In this document: positions 29,817 to 39,360 of the stretch, one piece after another | Layout: the number at the start of each line of letters is the position of its first letter | How positions within the stretch are numbered: position 1 is the stretch's first letter | NCBI GenBank assembly: GCA_019912545.1 | Contig: JAIOIK010000143.1 | Location: 31,830 to 95,829, forward strand | Direction: 5' to 3' | Origin: Ignavibacteria bacterium | GTDB taxonomy: Bacteria > Bacteroidota > Ignavibacteria > Tepidaquicellales > OLB5 | Length of the DNA stretch: 64,000 nt | The notes under the pieces: model-generated | Told to the model about the DNA's origin: nothing | What the model saw: the letters and a program-made list of their open reading frames with translations, nothing else | Databases searched by the model: none | Position numbers and translations under genes: made by a program

Positions 29817-30269
29817 TTACTCTTTTGGGGGCCAGGCATTCATCATTTGCCTGAGCGCTAGTATCTTCCCGAGATGAAAAGTATTATGTACTATAAGCGC
29901 ATATAGATTGTCTTCAACCGATATGCCGTCACTGCCAATTTCGCTTAAGGCTTCCTTTGAACCTGTAAACTCAACAATTCTGTCAAGATCCGAAAGGAAT
30001 TTCTTCACAAGCTCATCCCATTCAGCCTGCGTGGCTGCCTGGAATTCAGGGAAAACATTGCCTTCCTGCCATTTCTTATCAAGCTCGGTATCATTGTTTA
30101 TGACTATGTGCTGCCATCCTGCAATGTGCCACAACTCATCATAGATAGTATGAAGCTGAAGAGAGAGCTTTCTTGTTACCTGTTCAAGGCTCAATCCTGA
30201 AAGTATCTTTTTCCTCTCAGGAAATTCGCCTTTCAAAACCAGGTGTTCCCATTTATTAAAGGTACTCAT
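29817..30269 (-). CDS. DinB-superfamily protein
   Basis: Four-helix DinB pattern with conserved His (IYDELWHIAGWQH, HNTFHLGKI). Confidence 0.75.
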   Translation of the reverse strand: MSTFNKWEHLVLKGEFPERKKILSGLSLEQVTRKLSLQLHTIYDELWHIAGWQHIVINNDTELDKKWQEGNVFPEFQAATQAEWDELVKKFLSDLDRIVEFTGSKEALSEIGSDGISVEDNLYALIVHNTFHLGKILALRQMMNAWPPKE

Positions 30270-30278
30270 GAATATCTG

Positions 30279-31733
30279 CTATCCAACGCTTCCTTCAAGC
30301 GAAATACTTAGAAGTTTTTGAGCTTCTACTGCAAATTCCATCGGAAGTTCACGGAATACATCTTTGCAGTAACCGTTTACTATCATATTGATAGCATCTT
30401 CCATAGCTATGCCGCGCTGGCGCAGGTAAAATAGCTGGTCTTCACCAATTTTAGATGTCGTTGCTTCATGCTCAACCTTTGCAGAAGGATTACCGACTTC
30501 GATATAGGGGAAAGTGTGCGCGCCGCATCTATCGCCAATCAATAGGGAATCGCACTGTGTGAAATTCCTTGCGTTTTCAGCTTTTTTGTGTACTCTTACA
30601 AGTCCGCGGTATGAATTATTGCTTTTACCAGCTGAAATTCCTTTTGAAACGATTGTACTCTTTGTATTCCTGCCAAGATGTATCATCTTAGTGCCGGTAT
30701 CTGCCTGCTGGTGATTATTTGTTACTGCAACTGAATAAAATTCACCTATTGAATTATCTCCCTGTAAAATGCAGCTTGGGTATTTCCACGTAATAGCAGA
30801 GCCGGTTTCGACCTGTGTCCACGTTATCTTGGAATTAACTCCGCGGCATGCACCGCGCTTGGTAACAAAATTATATATGCCGCCTTTGCCTTCTTTATCG
30901 CCCGGGTACCAGTTTTGTACAGTTGAATATTTTATTGTCGCATCATCAAGGGCAATCAGCTCAACTACAGCAGCGTGAAGCTGGTTCTCATCGCGCATGG
31001 GGGCTGTGCATCCTTCAAGATAACTGACATAACCGCCATTATCTGCTATCAACAGAGTTCTTTCGAACTGTCCCGTGCCGCTTGTGTTTATGCGGAAATA
31101 TGTTGAGAGCTCCATAGGGCATCGAACACCTTTTGGGATGTAACAGAACGAACCATCGCTGAAGACCGCCGAGTTTAGCGCCGCATAGAAATTATCTGTG
31201 TATGGAACAACCGATCCGATGTATTTTTTCACAAGTTCAGGATGCTCTTTAACTGCTTCGCTCATTGAGCAGAAAATTATCCCATGTTTGGATAGCTCTG
31301 CTTTGAATGTAGTGGTAACCGAAACACTATCGAAAACAGCGTCAACTGCAACTCCGGAGAGTCTCTTCTGTTCCTGGAGCGAGATTCCGAGTTTTTCAAA
31401 TGTCTTCAGAAGCTCCGGGTCAACTTCATCAAGCGAATTTATAACAGGCTTTTGCTTAGGCGCAGCGTAATATATGATATCCTGGAAATCTACATCTGGA
31501 AATTTTAAGTTAGCCCAGTGCGGTTCATTTTCTTTCTTGATGGTTAACCAGTGGCGGTATGCTTTCAATCTCCACTCCAGCATCCACTCAGGCTCGCCTT
31601 TCCTCAATGAGATTGCGCGAACAGTTTCTTCACTTAAGCCCTTGGGCAGGGTATCCATATCAATTTCAGTCTGGAAACCGTATTTATAATCCTTTATCGC
31701 AAGTTCTTCTACATTACTAAGTTCTGTGCTCAT
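30279..31733 (-). CDS. sufB: Fe-S cluster assembly protein SufB
   Basis: [50 protein letters not shown]. Confidence 0.96.
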   Translation of the reverse strand: MSTELSNVEELAIKDYKYGFQTEIDMDTLPKGLSEETVRAISLRKGEPEWMLEWRLKAYRHWLTIKKENEPHWANLKFPDVDFQDIIYYAAPKQKPVINSLDEVDPELLKTFEKLGISLQEQKRLSGVAVDAVFDSVSVTTTFKAELSKHGIIFCSMSEAVKEHPELVKKYIGSVVPYTDNFYAALNSAVFSDGSFCYIPKGVRCPMELSTYFRINTSGTGQFERTLLIADNGGYVSYLEGCTAPMRDENQLHAAVVELIALDDATIKYSTVQNWYPGDKEGKGGIYNFVTKRGACRGVNSKITWTQVETGSAITWKYPSCILQGDNSIGEFYSVAVTNNHQQADTGTKMIHLGRNTKSTIVSKGISAGKSNNSYRGLVRVHKKAENARNFTQCDSLLIGDRCGAHTFPYIEVGNPSAKVEHEATTSKIGEDQLFYLRQRGIAMEDAINMIVNGYCKDVFRELPMEFAVEAQKLLSISLEGSVG

Positions 31734-31857
31734 TGTTTGTTCCGGGGTATAAAAAGTTCTGAATACAAATAATCACTTCAAAAATACCCTATCTATACAA
31801 AAAAGTCAAGATTAAAAATAGTGGTTATTTTCTCTAACAATAAACAGTATCCAATTA

Positions 31858-33303
31858 TCAGTTTTTTATGAGCTTAAGGCAGTCAAACAGCCAAGTTCGG
31901 TTTTCAACTTTGGAAGGGTCTATCTCAATGAGGTCACGTTCAATTTCAATAAGATTATTCCTGTTTCCGCCAAGTGATACATTCACAAGACGATGTGTAA
32001 AGTTGATAAAATTCAAGTACCTGATTCTAAGGTGATCAGGCAGGTATTTCTGGGTACTAACAAAATGCCGGTAAGTATCTATGCAGGTATTTGCTGATTC
32101 AAAATCTCCGGTTTCAAAATAAATCCGTAGCTGATAATTTTTGACTCTTAGCTGGTAATAAAAATCATCAATTGAAATTTTTGCCAGGCCCTCAAGTGCT
32201 TCACCATAATTCTTCTTCCTGTAATTGAAAATACTTCTGCAATAACTATAAGCATTTTTCTGTTTTTCGGGCGGAAGCATTGTTATAAATTTATTCATGA
32301 ACATTTCTGTCCATTCAAAATCTCTGTGCTGAAGCCCGGTTGATACAACGGTAATGAATGAGTTTTCGGGGAAGTAATTACCTTCTTTTGGGTGAAGGCC
32401 GCTTTCAATAGATTCTTTCAGCAGCCTGAAGTTCTCTGCTTTGAGGTGAGGTTTACCTTTGATAGATTCAATCTTAGTGTAGTTGAAAAGATTTACCAGT
32501 AAGCTGTTGAGGGTTTTCCTGTGGATAGACGATTTGTGCCTATCCAGCAGGTCTTTGATCTCGTAATAAACAGATACCTCATCGGGATTTTTGATCAGCA
32601 GGATCATCTTATGATAAATTTCTATGACGGGAATTTTGAATTCCGGATTCTTATCAATGAACTCCACTATGAGGTCAAGAAGCTTCATTTCGTAATTTTC
32701 ATTAAAGAAGAACTTTTGAGCATAGATGAAGAGCCCGTACTCAAGTGTTTTAAATAATGCATAGTCAACAAACAGGTCCATTTCAGTGTTCATATCTGCG
32801 AACAGGGAAGAGCGTTTTCCGATGGCAACAAATCTCTCAAGGAATTCCCTTTTCAGCCTGAAAACCGAATACTTATTCATCAAATAATCACAATCAATAG
32901 GCCTGTTCTTTTCAATAAGCTTATCAAATTCATTTGAGGCGGCAATAAAATGCTTTTCAAGATCCCTTTTATCGAACTGTATAAGAGTGTATCTTTTTTT
33001 TGTGACTTCATTTTGCATTAATTCATAATGTGCCAGAAAATCATCTGCAAGATCAAGCATCCTGGAAAAGATGTCCCTTAGTTTTTTGTCTTTATACTCT
33101 GATTTTGGGTAAAATCTTGCATAAATACTCTTTTTATCAAGGCTATCAAACAGCGGGAAATCCTCAGAAAGCAGATCATAAAGGATTATTAATTGCTCAC
33201 TTGTATTGAAAAACCTTGAGTTTACAAAATCTCCAAACCGGATGAACTCCTCTTTTGAAAAGGTTTTGAGAAGAATCAATAATTTTGAATTTTCTATTTC
33301 CAT
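31858..33303 (-). CDS. Uncharacterised alpha-helical protein
   Basis: 481-aa ORF; N-term LLILLKTFSKEEFIRFGDFVNSRFFN; distant resemblance to 55628 and 59239 products. Confidence 0.6.
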   Translation of the reverse strand: MEIENSKLLILLKTFSKEEFIRFGDFVNSRFFNTSEQLIILYDLLSEDFPLFDSLDKKSIYARFYPKSEYKDKKLRDIFSRMLDLADDFLAHYELMQNEVTKKRYTLIQFDKRDLEKHFIAASNEFDKLIEKNRPIDCDYLMNKYSVFRLKREFLERFVAIGKRSSLFADMNTEMDLFVDYALFKTLEYGLFIYAQKFFFNENYEMKLLDLIVEFIDKNPEFKIPVIEIYHKMILLIKNPDEVSVYYEIKDLLDRHKSSIHRKTLNSLLVNLFNYTKIESIKGKPHLKAENFRLLKESIESGLHPKEGNYFPENSFITVVSTGLQHRDFEWTEMFMNKFITMLPPEKQKNAYSYCRSIFNYRKKNYGEALEGLAKISIDDFYYQLRVKNYQLRIYFETGDFESANTCIDTYRHFVSTQKYLPDHLRIRYLNFINFTHRLVNVSLGGNRNNLIEIERDLIEIDPSKVENRTWLFDCLKLIKN

Positions 33304-33446
33304 GCCATTCGACAGTTTACACTAAAATACTGCATTTTTTCACAAAAATCCACTAATATGCAGAAGATCTCATTCGACAATACGATTTTTCTTTCTTTGA
33401 CAATTCAAATTTCTTACTGTTATTTTTACATCAACAGGAGAAGATA

Positions 33447-33512
33447 ATGCAAACAAAACTAAATTTTTACATAAGGAACATTCTGGTAATTGCAAAACTG
33501 AAACAAAGCTGA
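33447..33512 (+). CDS. Possible 21-aa leader ORF (MQTKLNFYIRNILVIAKLKQS)
   Basis: ATG preceded by SD-like aggagaagata; ends 2 bp before the start of the next ORF. Confidence 0.3.
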   Translation: MQTKLNFYIRNILVIAKLKQS

Positions 33513-33526
33513 GCTTGCAAAACCAG

Positions 33527-33757
33527 ATGTCATATGATCACAGTTACATTTTGATGGATAGGTATTACATTGAACCGAATTTTGGTTCAAGCGGGTGGAT
33601 ACTAAGAAAAGAAGGTTCAAATAACATATTGAAAAAGGCAAAATATAAACTTATGCTGGTTTATTTTGCTGAAAATATTCTGGGCAATCAAAGAGCGGAA
33701 CTCAGAATTTGTGACTCCAATGGATTGCTTGAAGAAGTTATTGATTTTGGTAAATGA
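33527..33757 (+). CDS. Small hypothetical protein (possibly DUF2188-like)
   Basis: ~76-aa ORF, IEPNFGSSGWILRKEGSNNILKKAKYK… pattern. Confidence 0.45.
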   Translation: MSYDHSYILMDRYYIEPNFGSSGWILRKEGSNNILKKAKYKLMLVYFAENILGNQRAELRICDSNGLLEEVIDFGK

Positions 33758-33889
33758 CTGCTTTTTAAAGGGATTATACGGCCCCCCTATCTGACAAAAG
33801 CGGCGAAACGGATTATTTATATAAATATTTGTATATTTATATGTAATTGTTTCGCCTTTTGTTTTTAAATTAATACAGAAAGAAATATT

Positions 33890-34129
33890 ATGGAGAATTC
33901 TATTAATCAAAGGGTAATTAATTTCACCGCTGAGTATGTTGAGCGAGACCCGGACACAATAAATGATCTTACAACATATGAGAGTATTGGAATTGTGACA
34001 AATGAAGAACTTGTGCAGTATATGGTGGAACTTGAAGATTCTTTTGGTTTGATTTACGACCCCGGTGACGAAACTGGTATAATAGTGGTTGGAAATGCAA
34101 CTGAATTTATCACAAAAAAACTCGGGTAA
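33890..34129 (+). CDS. Acyl-carrier-protein-like small protein
   Basis: YESIGIVTNEELVQYMVELEDSFGLIY resembles the ACP DSL…VEL…LEEEFG layout. Confidence 0.45.
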   Translation: MENSINQRVINFTAEYVERDPDTINDLTTYESIGIVTNEELVQYMVELEDSFGLIYDPGDETGIIVVGNATEFITKKLG

Positions 34130-34235
34130 ATATTTATAAGGGTTTCTGCCTGCCCTTAGCAGAGAATTAGTGATTAAGCCTTTCTTAGAACAGTTAAGAG
34201 GGGCTTTTTTGGTCGTTTTTTGCATTTTTGGTAAT

Positions 34236-34358
34236 AAAAAAGGCAACAGGTTCTTTCGGAATACTGGGAGCATTCCTACTAAAAACGTTAGCCACCCTTA
34301 CCTAGCTAACTCCTGTTGCCATACTTTAGATCTTCAAAAAGAACGATGTTGAATCTTC
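34236..34358 (-). ncRNA. Candidate stand-alone structured small RNA (unidentified)
   Basis: Minus-strand TTGACA (34390-34395), 18-nt spacer, TATATTTG (34364-34371); 9-bp closing stem GGCAACAGG/CCTGTTGCC, two internal hairpins (GTTAGC/GCTAAC; GGAATGC/GTATTCC), T6 tail. Confidence 0.55.
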
Positions 34359-34363
34359 TGATA

Positions 34364-34395
34364 CAAATATAGTATATTTTTCCTCTACATGTCAA
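34364..34395 (-). promoter_or_regulatory. Promoter for the candidate sRNA (TTGACA-N18-TATATTTG)
   Basis: Matches TTGACA and the Bacteroidota-style TAnnTTTG -7 element. Confidence 0.55.
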
Positions 34396-34479
34396 TAGGA
34401 AAATTAAGGAGATACAACTTTTTACACTGCAATTCCTAATATGTTTATTTTTGTACAAATGATATTTATATTCAAATCT

Positions 34480-35019
34480 ATGGCAGGAGGACCTTCAAAA
34501 CAGGAGCTTGAAATGTACTGGCAAAACAGCCGCCAGTATTTTGATGAACTTGCAAAACATTACCAGCAGGCAGACCCCGGGTATTACAAAGAATTTATAC
34601 AACCCTTCTATAATAATCCGTTTCGCACTACGGTCTCATCAACAGGCAGCAAAGGCAATCCCGCGGCAAAAATTATCCTTGTTGCTGTTTTGTTAATGCT
34701 CATTGTTGCCGGTGCCGGGGTATTTTTTTTCTTTGTGAAATCTGATTCCATTATGCCTGAGTTTGAAAAGAAGACCGAAGATGTTAAAAGCACCGAAAGA
34801 CCAACAAAAGAAATTGAAAAAGTTGAACCTACTGATCCAGAAGAAATTGACGATATGTCTTCTGAAGATCATTTTATCATCGGCTCAAAAAAGATCGGTG
34901 AAAAAGATTATGACAGGGCAGAATACCACCTGAAGAAAGTGAAACCGGGAGATAAATACTATGAGCAATCCAAACAACTCCTTGAAAGCATGAAATTCCT
35001 CCGTAAGTACAGCAAGTAA
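34480..35019 (+). CDS. Single-TM protein with C-terminal TPR-like segment
   Basis: TM segment IILVAVLLMLIVAGAGVFFFFV; start moved to internal MAGGPSKQE. Confidence 0.65.
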   Translation: MAGGPSKQELEMYWQNSRQYFDELAKHYQQADPGYYKEFIQPFYNNPFRTTVSSTGSKGNPAAKIILVAVLLMLIVAGAGVFFFFVKSDSIMPEFEKKTEDVKSTERPTKEIEKVEPTDPEEIDDMSSEDHFIIGSKKIGEKDYDRAEYHLKKVKPGDKYYEQSKQLLESMKFLRKYSK

Positions 35020-35069
35020 TTCTGATCTATCAATTAAACAAAATAAAAGTTTATCGCAGTAATAGAACA

Positions 35070-35096
35070 GGGACTTTTTTTAAAGTCCCTTTTTTA
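35070..35096 (+). terminator. Rho-independent terminator
   Basis: gggacttt-tttt-aaagtccc then tttttt. Confidence 0.8.
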
Positions 35097-35141
35097 TGTT
35101 CTATATTGTTTTTGGGGATGCTGCTTTTGAAAAAATTACTC

Positions 35142-36080
35142 TTATGCCTTTGCCGCTTTGCGTTTTTTGATGAATTTGATCGTGAAATAAATTATCAATC
35201 CTAAAATTATCAGTATCGGTGAAAGTGCAATGATCACTGTTATCAATCCGGCAAGTATTGAAGTAAATCCGGTTAATCCCTTTTCAAATCCGCGCTCAAG
35301 CTCATAGAAAAATCCGCCCGAAGAAGTATTTAATATTGCAGGTTCAAATATACTTAGTGTTAAAGTGGAAAAACTTGCCTGGTCTTTAAGCATACGTATT
35401 CTGCCTTCGGTTTTTTCGATGTTTTCCCTTACTGCAGCAAGCTTCTGTTCAACTTCTACAACTGCCGTTAAGTTTGCTGTTTTTTCTGCAAGCAGCTTTA
35501 ATAATCTTGCCTCAAGTTCGCGCTGGGTTTTAAGCCTTGCCTCTGCATCAACATATTCTTCAGTCACATCACGGCCTGTTATGTTCTGATTCATTACTTT
35601 GCCAATCTTAGAAAGCTCAGTTAACAATGCATCATACTTTTCTGCCTGTACACGGATAGTAAGCGAGCCCTGCTTCTTCCCGCTTTGATTTACCTGTGAA
35701 GTTGAGTTTGTCAAATACCCGCCAAGATTAGTGACTATCTGTTTTGCCTTTGCTTCAGTTTCATCAAAATTATCGTTTTCAAGGTTCATGGTTCCGCTGC
35801 GGATGATCATGCGCTTATCCTGAGTATTATTTGTTGTAATATCCTGCTGATAAGTGACCTGTTTTAATGAGCCGTCTTTGATTTCTACTTTTTCTTCGTT
35901 GCGTTTGGTGTCATAATCCACAACTCCGTTTGGACTTGTCGGAGCATCATTCTTATATTTTTCTGATGACCGCTGCTCCTGATTTGTTAATGATATCTTC
36001 TCGTCCTTATCGCCGCATGAGCTTAATACAACGATAAACGGCAGAATGTAAGCTAAAATGAGTGTTTTTGTGTATTTCAT
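35142..36080 (-). CDS. DUF4349-domain putative lipoprotein
   Basis: Lipobox-like VVLSSCG; RMIIRSGTMNLE…DVTEEYVDAEARLKTQRELEARLLKLL pattern; C-terminal TM. Confidence 0.85.
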   Translation of the reverse strand: MKYTKTLILAYILPFIVVLSSCGDKDEKISLTNQEQRSSEKYKNDAPTSPNGVVDYDTKRNEEKVEIKDGSLKQVTYQQDITTNNTQDKRMIIRSGTMNLENDNFDETEAKAKQIVTNLGGYLTNSTSQVNQSGKKQGSLTIRVQAEKYDALLTELSKIGKVMNQNITGRDVTEEYVDAEARLKTQRELEARLLKLLAEKTANLTAVVEVEQKLAAVRENIEKTEGRIRMLKDQASFSTLTLSIFEPAILNTSSGGFFYELERGFEKGLTGFTSILAGLITVIIALSPILIILGLIIYFTIKFIKKRKAAKA

Positions 36081-36173
36081 GGCTATTGCCCTTTTGAGAT
36101 TTGTTAAATTATATACTGCAAAATACTGAATTTTGTTTCATAAGTAGAGGTACTTAAATATTAAAGTAAAGCT

Positions 36174-36231
36174 GTAGAGACGTCCCGCCCACGCGTCTGA
36201 TTTATGAGACGAGTTACCGACTCGTCTCTAC
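36174..36231. repeat. Inverted-repeat element GTAGAGACG…CGTCTCTAC
   Basis: 9-bp terminal inverted repeats enclosing a hairpin GAGACGAGT-taccg-ACTCGTCTC. Confidence 0.65.
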
Positions 36232-36233
36232 TT

Positions 36234-36337
36234 ATTCCCCTCTTGAGAGGGGTGGCTTCACTGACTTGTCCGCCCGCCGGCGGAAGGTGAAGACGGTCTA
36301 CGACTCTTCGAGTCGAAGACTCGTAGAGGGTGTGTTA
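36234..36337. repeat. Composite hairpin repeat
   Basis: CCCCTC-ttga-GAGGGG, nested CTTCAC/GTGAAG with TCCGCC/GGCGGA, and TCTACGA…TCGTAGA, ending gggtgtgtt. Confidence 0.65.
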
Positions 36338-36401
36338 AAATAAAATCTTTGGCAGAATAATCTTCATATCATAAATTCATACTATCATTTATATTTAACA
36401 C

Positions 36402-39353
36402 ATGAAGAAATTCTTATTTGTTATTTTAACTTTGGTACTTACTGTTTGCGCTAATGCGCAAGATCGCGATATTAATAATATTCTTGATCAAACTCTTACT
36501 TATCGTGGATTGACGAGGCAGGACGTTACAATTCCAATAGAATTCTTCTCAGCGGCAGAGAAATCTCCTACAAATGATGCTAAGCTAATTCTCCCTCTTG
36601 TTAAAGATATGATGGTGAATCCACTTCGCAGCATGACGTGGCTGGATAGTTTGAGTAGCATGAACGATTCAACATTAAGATTTGTAGTTAATTGCTTAAC
36701 GGAGTTTATTTACAAAAATAAAAGATATCCTTTTTTAGATATTGTAACCGGATATAAAGATGAGAATACTTTTTATCAAGATCTAGTACAAAGTATAACC
36801 AGTTCCAAGAAAGATAAAGAATCTTTATTCACAAATGTTACGATTGAAGAAAGAGCATTTATTGACAATAATCTACTTTCGATTTTTGAAGAAAGTGATA
36901 ATGATAATGAAGTTAATGTTGATATTTTGAAATTTAACGAACAAAGAGATTCATCAATAGCTACTTCAAAAAAGACAATGGATTTATTGTCTCAAATAAA
37001 ATTAGAGAAAATAGTCTCAAATTATGTGGATCATTTTTTCGAATGTTATCAGATATACGAGGCTCTTGCTGGATATAGAAAAATTAATCAAGACAATAAA
37101 ATTACTTATTTAGATAAATTTCTCTCGAAAAACAAACTAAAATCTTATAATAACAATTACATATCTGGTGATTACCTATTTTACTATGATCACGATGGCA
37201 TCCGCATCGCAATTGGCGGGCCCGGGAAAAATATATACACCGGTAATTTCGATTTTATCATCGATCTCGGCGGTGATGATGTTTATAATATCGATAAACC
37301 CACCCCGTCTCGCCAGGGCGAGACACTCCCAAGAGGGGAATCAAAAACAAGTGGGTTCTTGGGTGGATTTAGCTGCATAATAGATCTTTCCGGCAATGAT
37401 TTCTACACTACATCAAGTGATTTTGCCTTGGCGGGCGGACTGTTCTCATCATCATTCATTTTTGATAAAGCTGGGGATGATGTCTATGAATCAAAAGGCA
37501 CTGGCAATCTTGGCGCCGCAATCGGCGGTTTTGGCTTGTTGTATGATGAAAAAGGAAATGATACTTACCGGGGACTTTCATTCTCGATCGGCGCAGGATG
37601 CTTTGGAGTTGGACTTCTGGTTGATAGGGAAGGAAATGATTTCTACATAGCCAATTCATACTCACAGGGATTCGGAATGACTGAAGGCGTTGGCGCAATT
37701 GTAGATAATAAAGGTAACGATTCATACCTCGTCGATTCCCGCTCGCTTGATATCGGGCGGTATAATGATCACTATGTTTCAATGTGCCAGGGCTATGGCT
37801 TAGGTTTGCGTCCTTATTACGCCGGCGGTATCGGACTCATAATAGAAGGCGAAGGGAATGATATTTATAACGCGGATATTTTCGGGCAGGGAGGCGCATA
37901 CTGGTATTCGCTTGGCGCAATTGTGGATAAAAGCGGGCATGATAAGTATAACGCTTATCAGTATGGGCAGGGTGCCGGAATACACTTGGCTGTTGGTTTG
38001 CTCAAAGATTATGACGGATGGGACTTCTACCAGTCTAACGGAGTCTCACAAGGTTGCGGGCATGATTTCGGTTACGGCATGCTGTGGGATGTAAAAGGCA
38101 ATGATAATTATTCGGCATTCTCGCTTTCGCAAGGCGCAGGCAACGCTGATGGAATCGGTATATTAATTGACGAAAGCGGAACGGATGGTTACCTGAACAA
38201 ATATCCCAACATTTCACGGGGATACGGAAATCCAAGGCGTGAGTTTGGAAGCCTGGGAATATTTCTTGATGCTTCAGGAGTGGATTATTACTCCCAGCCG
38301 GGTTTGGATAGCACGTTAATTAACTCGTCCCAGTGGGGAGTGTTCAATGATTTCTATCTTACCGATCTTTCCTCTCAGGTAAGCGGCGATAATTTTAAAG
38401 TACCCCTCGATAGCTCAAAAAATCTAAATTCCTCTGAGAAGCAGCAAAAATCTGCAGACTATTCCATTGCAGATTATTTCATTATGGCAAAGACAATAGA
38501 GCCGAGATTTTCCGCATGGCAGGAATACGGCCAGAGAAAACTCATTGAAGATAGCCTTGAAACAGCAAAGTATGTGCTCACAAGACTTGGCACCGATGAT
38601 CACAGGGAAACTCAGGTAATGCGCGTGCTTGCGCTCAAAATTCAGTCGGCAATTGCTGATGCACTTGTGAAAAGACTTGGTGAATACATGAATAACAAAA
38701 ACTTAATGACACAGCCCGAAGTAAGTTTTGCCTGTTATATCTTTGGCGAAACGAAAAATCCGCAGGGCAAGGATATACTGCTTCAATTGACATATGATGA
38801 TAATTACAGGATACGTTCATCTGCAGTAAATGCGCTTGGCAAGATAAAGTATGATACAACAGACGCTGATTTTATCAATAAAACGGTAAACAGACTTGGC
38901 GAACTTGCTTCGGAAAAGTCAGAGAAGAAATTGTACAATAAAGATATTGCCTTTGCTTTGGGTAATTTTGTGACAAATTTGTCATTTGATTTATTGCTTA
39001 GCCTTTTATACAATCCTTATTACGGCGCGAGATTTGTTGCTGCCGAAAACCTTAAGAAATTCCCCCAGCTTGCCTTAATGACAGCAGTGGATAGCCGCTT
39101 ACCGGATTTCCCCACAGGGGAAATTCCATTTATCGCATTTATGCAGTCAATAACTTCGCTGGGTGATATTGATTTTAAGATATTTGTATCATTCATGAAG
39201 ATGATGCCTGATTATCAGAGCGATGCTGTGAAGTTGAATCTGCTTGAGGCAATTAAGCAGAAAAAAGATCATTCTGTTGAAGCAGGGTTTATTGAATGGT
39301 GCAGTAAGGAAATGGCGGAAATTCAAATCGGTATTATTCTTAAGGTTAGATAG
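36402..39353 (+). CDS. Secreted beta-helix-like repeat protein with C-terminal HEAT-like repeats
   Basis: Signal peptide MKKFLFVILTLVLTVCANAQ; repeated GNDxY…G-rich units; C-terminal HEAT-like helices. Confidence 0.7.
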   Translation: MKKFLFVILTLVLTVCANAQDRDINNILDQTLTYRGLTRQDVTIPIEFFSAAEKSPTNDAKLILPLVKDMMVNPLRSMTWLDSLSSMNDSTLRFVVNCLTEFIYKNKRYPFLDIVTGYKDENTFYQDLVQSITSSKKDKESLFTNVTIEERAFIDNNLLSIFEESDNDNEVNVDILKFNEQRDSSIATSKKTMDLLSQIKLEKIVSNYVDHFFECYQIYEALAGYRKINQDNKITYLDKFLSKNKLKSYNNNYISGDYLFYYDHDGIRIAIGGPGKNIYTGNFDFIIDLGGDDVYNIDKPTPSRQGETLPRGESKTSGFLGGFSCIIDLSGNDFYTTSSDFALAGGLFSSSFIFDKAGDDVYESKGTGNLGAAIGGFGLLYDEKGNDTYRGLSFSIGAGCFGVGLLVDREGNDFYIANSYSQGFGMTEGVGAIVDNKGNDSYLVDSRSLDIGRYNDHYVSMCQGYGLGLRPYYAGGIGLIIEGEGNDIYNADIFGQGGAYWYSLGAIVDKSGHDKYNAYQYGQGAGIHLAVGLLKDYDGWDFYQSNGVSQGCGHDFGYGMLWDVKGNDNYSAFSLSQGAGNADGIGILIDESGTDGYLNKYPNISRGYGNPRREFGSLGIFLDASGVDYYSQPGLDSTLINSSQWGVFNDFYLTDLSSQVSGDNFKVPLDSSKNLNSSEKQQKSADYSIADYFIMAKTIEPRFSAWQEYGQRKLIEDSLETAKYVLTRLGTDDHRETQVMRVLALKIQSAIADALVKRLGEYMNNKNLMTQPEVSFACYIFGETKNPQGKDILLQLTYDDNYRIRSSAVNALGKIKYDTTDADFINKTVNRLGELASEKSEKKLYNKDIAFALGNFVTNLSFDLLLSLLYNPYYGARFVAAENLKKFPQLALMTAVDSRLPDFPTGEIPFIAFMQSITSLGDIDFKIFVSFMKMMPDYQSDAVKLNLLEAIKQKKDHSVEAGFIEWCSKEMAEIQIGIILKVR
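37296..37341 (-). repeat. Composite repeat copy inside the coding sequence
   Basis: Reverse complement ttcccctcttgggagtGTCTCGCCctGGCGAGACggggtgggttt resembles 25853-25905 and 36234-36337. Confidence 0.65.
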
Positions 39354-39360
39354 AGTAGCT

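Noticed and set aside
33617-34273. Minus-strand 218-aa ORF
   Set aside because: Antisense to two better-supported small plus-strand ORFs and overlaps the candidate sRNA terminator; composition not protein-like
34170-34352. Plus-strand 60-aa ORF
   Set aside because: Antisense to the structured RNA candidate; no RBS or domain
34236-34358. Candidate sRNA as SRP (4.5S) RNA
   Set aside because: Lacks the conserved GGUCAGG…GGAAGGAAGCAGCC apical motif
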